A stretch of DNA of 64,000 nt from JASLBX01 sp035762665 (GTDB lineage Bacteria; Actinomycetota; Actinomycetes; Jiangellales; Jiangellaceae): positions 32,353-96,352 of the forward strand of contig DASTNZ010000236.1 of assembly GCA_035762665.1 (NCBI GenBank). The letters run 5' to 3'. A program made the translations under genes and the position numbers. The notes under the pieces are model-generated. The model saw only the letters and a list, made by a program, of their open reading frames with translations, ran no database searches and was not told the DNA's origin. Numbering within the stretch: position 1 is the first letter of the stretch; each line of letters starts with the position of its first letter. Below, in pieces: positions 1 to 8,590 of this stretch.

Positions 1-444
1 AACGCGTTCGCTCGGATGAGTCTGGTCACGTACTGGGTCGTCGCCGGAGCCGTTGTGCTGCTGGCCGGGATCGGCCTGGCGGCCGCTGCCGCGGCGTTGG
101 TAAGAGAGCGGTCTGACGAGGTCGGCACGCTGCGCACGCTCGGTGCGAGTGCCAAGCTGCAGGCCAGACTCGGCCGGCGCGAGCAGCTCGTCATGTCCGT
201 GCTGGCACTCGCCCTTGGTGCCGGCGCAGGTGGGCTGGTCACGGTGCTCGTGGCCGGCCTTCTCGCCGGTGCTGCCACTCCTGTCGAGCTCTACGGCGTA
301 GAGCCGGCGTTGCGCCTGCAGGTGCTGCCGTGGGCCGCGGTGCTGACCGCGCTGGGTGCTCTCGCCGTCGCCGTCGCCGTGATCTATGGCGAACGGCTGC
401 GGCGGCGCGCTTCCGACCTCCCAGCGAGGAGGTTCAGCACGTGA
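1..444 (+). CDS. FtsX-like ABC transporter permease, C-terminal fragment (5' end outside window)
   Basis: The frame is open from the first base, so only the last 147 residues are present. They contain three hydrophobic segments (about residues 9-31, 62-90 and 107-130). After the first comes the motif RSDEVGTLRTLGAS, the cytoplasmic signature seen in FtsX/MacB-type permeases. Such permeases sit in the cell membrane and pair with MacB-like ATPases, usually to move lipoproteins, peptides or drugs outward or to signal mechanically across the envelope. Its stop overlaps the GTG start of a second permease (GTGA), and two ATPase genes follow, so it is part of a four-gene operon. Substrate unknown. 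Confidence 0.85.
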   Translation, partial: NAFARMSLVTYWVVAGAVVLLAGIGLAAAAAALVRERSDEVGTLRTLGASAKLQARLGRREQLVMSVLALALGAGAGGLVTVLVAGLLAGAATPVELYGVEPALRLQVLPWAAVLTALGALAVAVAVIYGERLRRRASDLPARRFST

Positions 445-3212
445 CGCGCCTCGGCCCGGCTCGGATGTTCAGGCGGCAGGTGATGGCGGACAAGGGTGCT
501 GCGATCACTGTCGCGATCGTGGTCCTCGTTGTCGCGGCGCTACTGGCGGCGTGGCCGCGGGCCATCGAGCAGATGTTCACCGACGAACTTCACGAGCGGA
601 TCACGCAGAGCGCACCCGGCGCCCGCGACGTTTCTGGGCGGGCCACGCTGTTCAGCCCGTGGGGCCCTGGTGCCGAGGTCCCGGCCGCCGATGTCCATCC
701 CCACCTCACCGCCCGGCTCTCCGAGATCAGGGAGAGCGCCGCCCCACTTACCCGCTCGGTCCTGAGCGAACCCGCCTACCAGCTGGTCGACGCGACCCGG
801 CAGGTCATCGATCACATTCCGGAGGAGATTACCTTCGTCGAACTGACCCTGCTCGCCGATCCGGCGTATGCCGACCGCATCGAGCTCGTCGACGGTGCTC
901 TTCCAGCTGGTGTGACCATAGACGAGACATCGGCGCCACTCGAGACGGAAGACCCCGTTCTTGCCGGGGCAGACCTTCGAACCAGGGTCATCGACATCGC
1001 GCTGTCGGAGCCGGCCGCGGAGCGGCTCGAGTGGCCGGTGGGCCAGGTGCGGTCGCTGGAACTGGATGGGCAGTTCCCGTTGCCCCGGCAGGTCCGGCTC
1101 ACCGGCACCTTCGAAGCGGTCGATCCGGCTGACGGCTACTGGTCGCACAGCGTAGGTGTACTGAAGCCGTTCGAGGTCACCGATCCCGATGCGGGCACCA
1201 CCGTCACGGCCCGGGCGTTCATCGAACCCGACGCGCTGTTGAGCGCCTTCAACTTCGTGTTCGATCTCCACGCGTGGTACCAGCTCGACGGTTCGCAGCT
1301 CGTGGCGGCCGACGCCCCGGTTCTGCGGGACGAGTTGAGCCGGCTGCGGAGCGCGGCGACCCGGATCGGGCTCACCGAGGAGGTCGAGCAAGACAACGTG
1401 GCCGAGCCGATTCGGCTCGGTACCGCCACCATCGACACTCTCGATGAGCTGGCAGCACAGCAGGCGAGCGCCACCGCGCTACTCGCGCTGGTCGCCGCCG
1501 GCCCGCTGGGGGTGGCGCTGGCCGTGCTGGCCCTGGGCGCGAAGCTGGTCGTCGAACGGCGCCGCCGCGCGATGGCGTTGATCACGGCCAGGGGCGCTGC
1601 CGGCCGGCAACTGCGCATCCTGCTCGCCGTCGAAGGTGCACTCCTCGGCGTGCCCGCCGCTGTAGTCGCAGTGGTGTTGGTCGCCAGGTACATTCCGGGC
1701 GACGGCGGGTTCGCAGGGTACGTGTTACCGCTCTTGGTAGGCATCGCTCCAGCGGCCCTGTTGCCCTGGCTGGCCAGGCCATCAAGCATGCGAGCACAGC
1801 GCCGCGACGCGGGCACTCGGCGCCGGGCTTGGCTGCGCTGGACGCTGGATGCGCTGGTTGTCGGTGGCGCCGCCGCGTCCTGGGTTGTACTCAACCGGCG
1901 CGGTCTGGCCAGTGGAGACGCGGACGCCGGGGTGAACCCGCTGCTCGCGGTGGCACCGCTGCTGCTCGCCCTGGCGGTGTGCGTGCTGGTGCTGCGTGTC
2001 TATCCGTTACCCGTTGCGGCGCTCAGCCGGGCAATGCGCGGTCGCAAAGGCGTCATCGGGTTCGTCGGCAGTGCGCGCGCGATCCGCGACCCAGCCGCCG
2101 GGCTGGCGCCAGTGCTGGCCCTGGTAGTGGGGCTATCGGTCGCCGTGTTCTCCACCGTGCTGTGGTCCACGACCCACGCCGGCGCCGAGTCCACGTCCTA
2201 CCTCGACGTGGGTGCGGACCTGCGGGCCACCGGCCCGGCGATCGGCGACGAGCAGATCGAAGCGCTCGAGAGCATCCCAGGCGTGGTGGCGGCGGTCGCG
2301 CTGGGTGAGGAAGGCGGGCGTGAGGTCACCGTGGGCCACCGGACCATCACGGCCGACGTCTACGTCGCGGACACTGTGCGGCTGGCCCAGGTCCAGTTCG
2401 CCGTCGACAGTGGCCTCGTGGCCAGCGATGAGCTGCGCTCCCGTACCCCGACGGGTGCGATACCCGCCGTCGTGTCGGCCGACCTGGCCGAGCCCGGCGA
2501 GGATGGAACGATCGCCATGCACACCGGCGTAGAAATCACCGTGGCCGCCGTCGCGGACCGGATGGCCGGAATCGGCTCGGCGGGCCGGGCGTGGATTCTC
2601 CTCGACCGTGCCGCCATCGAATCCGGGCTCGGCCCTGATCGGCTGCGGCCCATGCGGACGGCCCTCATTCGCACCGACGGTGCCGCCGTCGATCCGGCGC
2701 TCATCCTCGCCGAGCTGTCGCCTGACACGGAGGTCAGCGCGGCCGCCGACGTTTTCGCGACGGTGCGGGCGGGAGCGGTCGGTAGCGGATTGACCAACTC
2801 GTTCGCCACTGCTGCGGTGGTCGTCGGGGTCCTGGCCGCCGCCGCGGTGGTCCTCACCATGGTCATCGGCGCGCCGGCCCGGGGGCGGCTGTTCTCTCAG
2901 TTGCGGACGCTCGGCCTGTCCGGCCGGCAGGCCCAGGGCATCGCAGCCTGGGAAATGGCGCCACTAGCGTTGTCCGCCGTCGTGTTCGGGACGGCGCTCG
3001 GACTCGGCATCCCATGGCTGGTGTTCTCGGCCATCGACCTACGACCCCTGACCGGTGCGGCCACTCAACCGGCGGTGACCATCGACTGGTCGTTGGTCGG
3101 AGTGGCGGCGGGGTCTTTCGTGCTCATCGTCGTGATCGCGGTGGCCGTTGCAACGGCCGCGAGCCGCCGGCTGCGGCTTGGTGCCGTCCTACGGGTGGGG
3201 GAGGAGTTATGA
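441..3212 (+). CDS. FtsX-like ABC transporter permease, large two-domain form
   Basis: 923 residues from a GTG start preceded by a GAGGAGG ribosome site and overlapping the upstream stop by 4 bp. An N-terminal membrane anchor is followed by a long extracytoplasmic region, then a cluster of membrane helices in the middle (ALLALVAAGPLGVALAVLAL and later segments), a second extracytoplasmic domain, and a final helix group containing RGRLFSQLRTLGLSGRQ, the FtsX-type cytoplasmic motif. This is the duplicated FtsX topology of large MacB-like permeases. It probably forms the membrane part of an exporter with the two ATPases immediately downstream. Export of an antimicrobial compound or lipoprotein is possible, but the sequence does not show the substrate. 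Confidence 0.85.
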   Translation: MTRLGPARMFRRQVMADKGAAITVAIVVLVVAALLAAWPRAIEQMFTDELHERITQSAPGARDVSGRATLFSPWGPGAEVPAADVHPHLTARLSEIRESAAPLTRSVLSEPAYQLVDATRQVIDHIPEEITFVELTLLADPAYADRIELVDGALPAGVTIDETSAPLETEDPVLAGADLRTRVIDIALSEPAAERLEWPVGQVRSLELDGQFPLPRQVRLTGTFEAVDPADGYWSHSVGVLKPFEVTDPDAGTTVTARAFIEPDALLSAFNFVFDLHAWYQLDGSQLVAADAPVLRDELSRLRSAATRIGLTEEVEQDNVAEPIRLGTATIDTLDELAAQQASATALLALVAAGPLGVALAVLALGAKLVVERRRRAMALITARGAAGRQLRILLAVEGALLGVPAAVVAVVLVARYIPGDGGFAGYVLPLLVGIAPAALLPWLARPSSMRAQRRDAGTRRRAWLRWTLDALVVGGAAASWVVLNRRGLASGDADAGVNPLLAVAPLLLALAVCVLVLRVYPLPVAALSRAMRGRKGVIGFVGSARAIRDPAAGLAPVLALVVGLSVAVFSTVLWSTTHAGAESTSYLDVGADLRATGPAIGDEQIEALESIPGVVAAVALGEEGGREVTVGHRTITADVYVADTVRLAQVQFAVDSGLVASDELRSRTPTGAIPAVVSADLAEPGEDGTIAMHTGVEITVAAVADRMAGIGSAGRAWILLDRAAIESGLGPDRLRPMRTALIRTDGAAVDPALILAELSPDTEVSAAADVFATVRAGAVGSGLTNSFATAAVVVGVLAAAAVVLTMVIGAPARGRLFSQLRTLGLSGRQAQGIAAWEMAPLALSAVVFGTALGLGIPWLVFSAIDLRPLTGAATQPAVTIDWSLVGVAAGSFVLIVVIAVAVATAASRRLRLGAVLRVGEEL

Positions 3213-4150
3213 CCGTCACAGCGGAGGCGCACATCAGCTGTGAGAGCCTGGTACGCATCTTCAAAGCGGACGGGGTGGAGGTGCAGGCGCTGCAGGGCCT
3301 GGAACTGCTGGTCGACCGCGGCGAGATGGTCGCGTTGATCGGCGCGTCCGGTTCGGGCAAGTCCACGCTGCTCAACATCCTGGCGGGGTTGGACACGCCC
3401 ACCGCCGGCACTGCTGTCGTCGCTGGTCACGACCTGCTCGCGATGAAGCGCTCCGAACGGCTGGCCTACCAGCGGCACACCATCGGATTCGTCTGGCAGG
3501 AGACGTCTCGCAACCTTCTGCCGTACCTGACGGCTGCTGAGAACGTGGCGGTCCCGATGGTCGTGGCGAGGACGCACCGGGGTCGCGCACGCGCCGCCCG
3601 GGTCGCCGAGCTGCTCGAGCTGTTCGGCGTCGCAAACTGCCGAGACCGCAGGCCGCGCGAGATGTCTGGCGGAGAGCAGCAGCGCGTCGCTATCGCCACG
3701 GCCGTGGCCAATTCACCGGAGGTGCTACTGGCCGACGAGCCGACCGGTGAACTCGACGAGTCGACCTCCGATGACGTCCTTGCGGCGATGGAGCACGCGA
3801 ACGCCGAGCTCGGCGTCACCGTTCTGGTGGTCACGCACGACCCGCTGGTGTCGCAACACGTGCGGCGCACCCTCCAGATCCGCGACGGGCGTACGTCCAC
3901 CGAGGTGCTGCGCCGGCGTGCGGTGGACGAGGACGGCGAGGAACGGCACGTCCACGAGGAGTTCGCTGTGCTCGACCGGGCAGGCCGGCTACAGCTGCCA
4001 GGGGAGTTCACCTCTGCGCTGGACATGCGCGACCGGGTCCGGCTGGCCCTCGAACCCGACCACATCGGCGTGTGGCCCGATGCCGCCAGGGCGAGCAATG
4101 GTGGCGGACGCGACACCGCCTCCGCCGGCAAGGAGAGCGCCGATGGCTGA
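3209..4150 (+). CDS. ABC transporter ATP-binding protein with C-terminal extension
   Basis: ATG overlaps the preceding stop (ATGA) with GGGGGAGGAG upstream; 313 residues. The MacB/LolD-type nucleotide-binding domain shows Walker A GASGSGKST, signature MSGGEQQR and Walker B VLLADEPTGELDE, followed by a switch His (VTHDP). About 75 residues remain after the ATPase fold. They contain VLDRAGRLQLPGEF, a pattern resembling AbrB/SpoVT-type swapped-hairpin barrels; this likeness is my reading, not a confirmed domain. It powers the adjacent FtsX permeases. Two different ATPase genes in the operon suggest a heterodimeric engine. Confidence 0.9.
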   Translation: MTVTAEAHISCESLVRIFKADGVEVQALQGLELLVDRGEMVALIGASGSGKSTLLNILAGLDTPTAGTAVVAGHDLLAMKRSERLAYQRHTIGFVWQETSRNLLPYLTAAENVAVPMVVARTHRGRARAARVAELLELFGVANCRDRRPREMSGGEQQRVAIATAVANSPEVLLADEPTGELDESTSDDVLAAMEHANAELGVTVLVVTHDPLVSQHVRRTLQIRDGRTSTEVLRRRAVDEDGEERHVHEEFAVLDRAGRLQLPGEFTSALDMRDRVRLALEPDHIGVWPDAARASNGGGRDTASAGKESADG

Positions 4151-4832
4151 TACCACTCTTCGAGCCGTGGACGTGACTCGGACCTACGGGTCGGGACGCA
4201 CCGAGGTTCACGCGTGCCGTTCGGTCGGCCTGGCGGTTTCCGCGGGCGAACTGTTGGTCGTCAAGGGGCCCTCCGGTTCGGGCAAGACAACGTTGTTGAA
4301 CCTGCTTGGCGGGCTCGACCGTCCCACGTCCGGCCGGGTATTCCTGGACAGCGCCGAACTGTCCGCCATGACGGAGAACCAGCTGGTGTACATCCGCCGG
4401 CGGCGAATCGGGTACGTGTTCCAGTCGTTCGGCCTTATACCGATCCTGTCCGCCGCGGAGAACATCGAGGTGCCGCTGCGGCTGCTGGGAACGCGACCCG
4501 ACGTACGCACCGAACGCGTGGCCGAGCTGCTCGAGATGGTCGGCCTGAGAGGGCACGCGGAGCAGCGGCCGTACGAGCTTTCCGGCGGACAGCAGCAGCG
4601 AGTGGCCATCGCGCGGGCGCTCGCCTCTGATCCGGACGTTCTGATCGCTGACGAGCCGACTGGCCAGCTCGACCTGCAGACGGGCCGGGCGGTCATGGAC
4701 CTGATCCGCGACCTGGTCCACGAGCGTGGCATGACCGCCGTCGTCGCCACCCACGACCCGGTGCTGATGGACCGGGCCGATCGAGTGCTCGAGTTGCGGG
4801 ACGGCAGGCTCGCCGCGCCGGCCGTCGCCTAG
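4143..4832 (+). CDS. ABC transporter ATP-binding protein, MacB/LolD type
   Basis: 229 residues, starting 8 bp inside the end of the preceding ATPase gene. A compact nucleotide-binding domain of normal family length: Walker A GPSGSGKTT, Q-loop YVFQSFGLIP, signature LSGGQQQR, Walker B VLIADEPTGQLD and switch His in ATHDP. It is the last gene of the exporter operon and probably forms a heterodimer with the preceding, longer ATPase to drive the two FtsX permeases. The substrate cannot be told from the sequence. Confidence 0.92.
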   Translation: MADTTLRAVDVTRTYGSGRTEVHACRSVGLAVSAGELLVVKGPSGSGKTTLLNLLGGLDRPTSGRVFLDSAELSAMTENQLVYIRRRRIGYVFQSFGLIPILSAAENIEVPLRLLGTRPDVRTERVAELLEMVGLRGHAEQRPYELSGGQQQRVAIARALASDPDVLIADEPTGQLDLQTGRAVMDLIRDLVHERGMTAVVATHDPVLMDRADRVLELRDGRLAAPAVA

Positions 4833-4841
4833 GGCGGAGAC

Positions 4842-5003
4842 CTAGACCAGGACCGCGGTTCGCACGTCGGACGGTTGCCCGCCCGCAACTACCAGGGCGG
4901 CGTCGCACCCCGTGCATGCGTACTCGGTGGACTCGGAATCGGGCACCAGCACGAACTCGCGCACCGAAGCGCACCCGGCGCACCACTGCTGCGTGGTCTC
5001 CAT
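4842..5003 (-). CDS. small zinc-ribbon protein
   Basis: 53 residues, read toward the end of the ABC operon. Two CxxC pairs (CAGC near residue 8 and CTGC near residue 30), about 22 residues apart, form a zinc-ribbon pattern. The rest is short and partly acidic. The start chosen is the ATG at the upper end; a longer frame upstream has no coding character. Its role is unknown: small actinobacterial zinc ribbons of this size are usually annotated as hypothetical and could bind nucleic acid or a protein partner. Confidence 0.6.
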   Translation of the reverse strand: METTQQWCAGCASVREFVLVPDSESTEYACTGCDAALVVAGGQPSDVRTAVLV

Positions 5004-5168
5004 GCTCCGACCATGCCAAACCGGCCTGAGATGCTGGGGGAGGCACGCCGACCCTCCGGCAACCCGTTCTGGGCTCGCTGGCCTGGTGCCGGTGCGGTTC
5101 GGAGGCCAAACCCCTGGCCAGCGGAGCCGGTTTCGGGGGATGATCGGCTGTGACGGAAGGAGCGCACG

Positions 5169-6011
5169 ATGCAGACGGTGTGGAAAGGGTCGATCTCGTT
5201 CGGCCTCGTGTCGATTCCCGTCCGCCTCGTGGCGGCGACCGAGGAGAAGGACGTCCGGTTCCGCCAGGTCCACGCGGCGGACGGCGGACGGATCCGGTAC
5301 AAGCGCGTATGCGACGCCTGCGGCAATGAGGTGGCCTACGCAGACATCGCCAAGGGTTATGAGCTGCCAGGCGGCGACATCGTCGTCCTCACCGAGGAGG
5401 ACCTCTCGGATCTGCCCATCTCGTCGAGCAAAGTCGTCGAGGTGATGGCATTCGTGCCGTTCTCCGAGATCGATCCGACCGGCCTGTCCCGCGCGTACTA
5501 CGCCGAGCCTAGCGGTGACGCCAAGCCGTACGTGCTGCTGCGCGACGTGATGGAGCGGGCCGACCGGGTGGCGATCGTGAAGATCTCGCTGCGCACCAGG
5601 GAGCGGCTAGCCGTGCTTCGGGCGCGCGAGGGCGTGCTGGTGGTGCAGACGATGCTGTGGCCGGACGAGGTCCGGCAGGCCGACTTCGGCTTCCTGGAGG
5701 ACGAGCCGACCGTACGGCCGCAGGAACTGCAGATGGCCGAGTCGTTCGTCGAGGCCATGGGTGGAGATTTCGATCCCGATGAGTACGTCGACGAGTACCG
5801 CGCGGCGTTGCTCGACGTGGTCGAGGCCAAGGTCGAGGGAGCCGAGATCACCAAGGCACCCGAGATCGCGCCGGACGAGGGCAAGGTCGTCGACCTGATG
5901 GAGGCGCTGCGGCGAAGCGTCGCCGAAGCGAAGAAGAAGCGCGGCGAGGCCGAGGAAACGGCCGCCAAGAAGCCCGCGAAAAAGGCGGCAGCCAAGCGCA
6001 AGTCCGCGTGA
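5169..6011 (+). CDS. ku: non-homologous end-joining protein Ku
   Basis: 280 residues, ATG preceded by GGAAGGAG. The N-terminus WKGSISFGLVSIPVRL is the hallmark of bacterial Ku, followed by a CDACG element and the Ku core beta-barrel through about residue 235. The tail (about residue 253 on) is rich in Lys and Ala (KKPAKKAAAKRKSA), like the basic C-termini of actinobacterial Ku proteins that help DNA bridging. Ku binds double-strand DNA ends as a homodimer and recruits LigD. No LigD gene is present in this window, so its partner must be elsewhere. Confidence 0.95.
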   Translation: MQTVWKGSISFGLVSIPVRLVAATEEKDVRFRQVHAADGGRIRYKRVCDACGNEVAYADIAKGYELPGGDIVVLTEEDLSDLPISSSKVVEVMAFVPFSEIDPTGLSRAYYAEPSGDAKPYVLLRDVMERADRVAIVKISLRTRERLAVLRAREGVLVVQTMLWPDEVRQADFGFLEDEPTVRPQELQMAESFVEAMGGDFDPDEYVDEYRAALLDVVEAKVEGAEITKAPEIAPDEGKVVDLMEALRRSVAEAKKKRGEAEETAAKKPAKKAAAKRKSA

Positions 6012-6130
6012 CGTTTGATCACGTTCGGCAGGCGGCCCGACGTACCTACATGCATGCAGACCTGTAGCTTCGTGGCTAAGCCTGGTGGGCGGACCCACCT
6101 TGATGTGGCGCTGCGGAGGCGACGGTCAGG

Positions 6131-7003
6131 CTAGGGCAAGGCGTCGAGGACGGCGCTTGGGCCGACCACAGCCGCGCCCGCGTTCTGTAGCCGGCCGCGC
6201 AGCTCGCGATCGGCCGTGACCGCAATGATGTGGTCGTCCGGACGCTCGGCCACCTGCGCGGCGGCCAACTCGGTGAGCAACTGATCGCCGTCCCGCTCAG
6301 CAGCGTGGACTTCTACACCGGTCGCGGGTGGCAGTCGGCGCGCCTGGCCTTCCACCACGAGATGCACCTCCGGCCACCACGCAGCACCCGGCAGGCCCAG
6401 CGCGCCCGCAGGCAGACCGTCCCGAGCCGCACCCGCGATCTGGTCGCGGAGTCTCGTCGCAGCACCCAACCGGTCGTGCCACCACCCATCGGGGCGGGAG
6501 CCCATCACGTTGGCGACGTCGACGAGCAGTACCAGCCGACGTGGCGCGTGAGCGTGCAGGTGGGACCAGGCAGCCGCGAAACCCGGATGAAGGGGCAGGT
6601 CGGTGACCTTGTCGACCGGCACCCACCGGATGTCCTTGCTCTCCGGATCCGACGGTCGTGCTGGAACCCGATATGGCACGTGTCCCACGACCGTCGTGTA
6701 GGACCAGGTTTGATGATCGTCCACCCACGTGTGGGACAGCGTGACGTCGTTCGGGCGGACCGCCGCCTCCTCTTCGGCCTCGCGCAGCGCCGCTGCCGTT
6801 GCCGGTTCGGCTGACGAACGCGCGCCGCCGGGAACACCCCAGGTCCCGCCGTGGTGGCTCCACTCGGCGCGATGTTGCAGCAGCGCCGCTCCGTCCGCGG
6901 CGATCAGCAGCAAGCCCGCTGCGCCGAACCGCCCCCAATGGCGGTGGCCACACGCACAGGTGACCCAGCCGTCCCCGTCAGTCCGATGCAGCAGTCTCAC
7001 CAT
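6131..7003 (-). CDS. NUDIX hydrolase fused to NYN/PIN-like C-terminal domain
   Basis: 290 residues. A short CACGHRHWG knuckle (residues 16-24) precedes a NUDIX domain with a full Nudix box at about residues 60-82 (G-x5-E-x7-REAEEE). Such domains hydrolyse nucleoside diphosphates linked to another group. From about residue 155 a second region begins with RRLVLLVDVANVMGSRPDGWW and ends with AVTADRELRGRL, the acidic-residue layout of NYN/PIN-type nucleases. Pairing of a nucleotide-pool cleaner with a possible RNase points to RNA or nucleotide quality control, which is inference. Its start lies 26 bp inside the end of the upstream membrane-protein gene, so the two are probably cotranscribed. Confidence 0.8.
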   Translation of the reverse strand: MVRLLHRTDGDGWVTCACGHRHWGRFGAAGLLLIAADGAALLQHRAEWSHHGGTWGVPGGARSSAEPATAAALREAEEEAAVRPNDVTLSHTWVDDHQTWSYTTVVGHVPYRVPARPSDPESKDIRWVPVDKVTDLPLHPGFAAAWSHLHAHAPRRLVLLVDVANVMGSRPDGWWHDRLGAATRLRDQIAGAARDGLPAGALGLPGAAWWPEVHLVVEGQARRLPPATGVEVHAAERDGDQLLTELAAAQVAERPDDHIIAVTADRELRGRLQNAGAAVVGPSAVLDALP

Positions 7004-7490
7004 TCGAGGTTCTCACGGTCGGGCCTCGGCGCCGCAAGATAAAGGGCACTACGTACCAGAACACGGCGAACCAGCCGATGACGCCAGCGACGACAACGAC
7101 CGTGACGGGACGAGGTAGTACGACGTCCAGGGCGAGCAGCAAGGCGCCCGCCACGGCCATCAGCATCAGCAGCAGGCCGCCCACCGCCATCCGGGCGGCG
7201 GCCTGCACCATCTCGGGCCGGAGCTTACGCCGAAAAACCAGCCGGTGGACCGACACGGGCGCGATGAGCAGTCCGGCGGACATGGCGGTGACCACCAAGG
7301 TGACTGCGAAGACAATGTGGGAGTAGGTGTCAGCATCCTGGAACGGCTGGCTGAACGCGACGACGAGCAGGAAGGCGAACAGGATCTGGATGCCGGTCTG
7401 GGCAACCCGGAGCTCCTGGAGCAGCTCCATCCAGTGACGGTCGAGCTGCTCGACCTCATTCTCATCACGCGTGTACCGGCGATCGGCCAT
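6978..7490 (-). CDS. DUF6328-like four-helix membrane protein
   Basis: 170 residues from an ATG with a purine-rich leader; a longer start 7 codons upstream is possible. An N-terminal charged stretch (RYTRDENEVEQLDRHW) is followed by ELRVAQTGIQILFAFLL, typical of actinobacterial DUF6328 proteins, and four predicted membrane helices. The C-terminal tail is short and charged. No enzymatic motif is seen and the function is unknown. The gene end overlaps the start of the NUDIX-NYN gene by 26 bp, suggesting translational coupling. Confidence 0.7.
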   Translation of the reverse strand: MADRRYTRDENEVEQLDRHWMELLQELRVAQTGIQILFAFLLVVAFSQPFQDADTYSHIVFAVTLVVTAMSAGLLIAPVSVHRLVFRRKLRPEMVQAAARMAVGGLLLMLMAVAGALLLALDVVLPRPVTVVVVAGVIGWFAVFWYVVPFILRRRGPTVRTSNGETAASD

Positions 7491-7612
7491 GCCCCTATCC
7501 TGCTCGATCACGACACCAAAGTGGCCGCTCCCTAACCGTGTCGCTTGGCAGCCCGACGAGGTGGAACCCCCGTGATGGGTGCACCCACCGTCGTTGGGCA
7601 GGCTGGGCGCCC

Positions 7613-8209
7613 ATGGAGTTCCAGGAAGTCGTCGAGCGCCGGCGCATGGTGCGCAACTTCGATCCGCATCCGGTCGACCCCGCCGTCGTCGAGCGCGTGC
7701 TTACCAACGCTCTGCACGCACCCTCCGCAGGTTTCAGCCAGGGATGGGCGTTCTTGGTGCTCGACACCCCAGCAGACGTCGAGCGGTTCTGGTCGGCAAC
7801 TACGCCTTCAGGCGAGGGCACCGACATGTGGTCCGAAGGCATGCGGCGGGCACCTGTGATCATCGTGCCGTTGTCCTGCAAGCGCGCGTACCTCGACCGG
7901 TATGCGAAGCCGGACAAGGGCTGGATCGACCGGGACGAGAGTCGCTGGCCCGCGCCGTACTGGGACATCGATACCGGGATGGCCGCTCTGCTGATGCTGC
8001 TGACCGTCACTGATGAGCGCCTTGGCGGATGCTTTTTCGGGATCCCGCCGGAGCAGATCCCGCCGTTTCGCGGTGAGTTCGGTGTGCCTGATGACTACAA
8101 CCCGATCGGGGCGATCGCAGTCGGCCACCGTGCGCCGGATCGCCGCTCGCCGTCGCTCAAGCGCGGCCGGCGGCCGACCTCGGCGGTGGTCCACCGCGGC
8201 CGGTGGTGA
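7613..8209 (+). CDS. nitroreductase family protein
   Basis: 198 residues; the ATG opens MEFQEVVERRRMVRNFD, the FMN-binding RRS/RRM-R motif of the nitroreductase family. APSAGFSQGW and a helix containing DIDTGMAALLMLLTVTDERL followed by GGCFFGIP complete the family pattern. These homodimeric FMN enzymes reduce nitro compounds, quinones or flavins with NAD(P)H; some actinobacterial members bind F420 instead. The start is set by homology pattern; upstream codons in the same frame do not look coding. No operon partners; it stands between oppositely oriented genes. Confidence 0.85.
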   Translation: MEFQEVVERRRMVRNFDPHPVDPAVVERVLTNALHAPSAGFSQGWAFLVLDTPADVERFWSATTPSGEGTDMWSEGMRRAPVIIVPLSCKRAYLDRYAKPDKGWIDRDESRWPAPYWDIDTGMAALLMLLTVTDERLGGCFFGIPPEQIPPFRGEFGVPDDYNPIGAIAVGHRAPDRRSPSLKRGRRPTSAVVHRGRW

Positions 8210-8311
8210 TGCTGGACGACCTCATGAAATCCCAACAGGGAGCGGTGGCGTCCGGCATCGCCGCCGTGCTGCCGAGGTCGTCACGGAAGCGAATGGCGGA
8301 ATGGCGGCAGG

Positions 8312-8590
8312 TCAGCCGGCCCGCACTCCGTACCGCTCCGCCGCCCGGGCCCGTGCCCTGGCCGCCTCGACCTCGCGGTCCCGAGGCGGCGCCTTCGTGA
8401 CGAGGCTGCCGAGCAGTGTGCGCGTGGCTTCCGCAACGGCATCAATGGCCACCGCGAAGGCCTCGGCGTTGGCGGCAGAAGGTTTCGTCGACCCACTCAC
8501 CTTGCGGACGTATTGCAGCGCCGCCGCGCGAACCTCGTCCTCGGTCGCCGGCGGGTCGAAGTTGTGGAGTACCCGGATGTTCCTGCACAT
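8312..8590 (-). CDS. DUF2277 family protein
   Basis: 92 residues starting MCRNIRVLHNFDPPATEDEV, the conserved opening of DUF2277 proteins, with RAAALQYVRKVSG next. The second half is helical and Arg/Ala-rich (REVEAARARARAAERYG). Four codons upstream there is another possible ATG, but the family start fits the one chosen. DUF2277 proteins are small, widespread and uncharacterised; the conserved Cys, His and Asn near the N-terminus could bind a metal, which is speculation. Confidence 0.8.
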   Translation of the reverse strand: MCRNIRVLHNFDPPATEDEVRAAALQYVRKVSGSTKPSAANAEAFAVAIDAVAEATRTLLGSLVTKAPPRDREVEAARARARAAERYGVRAG

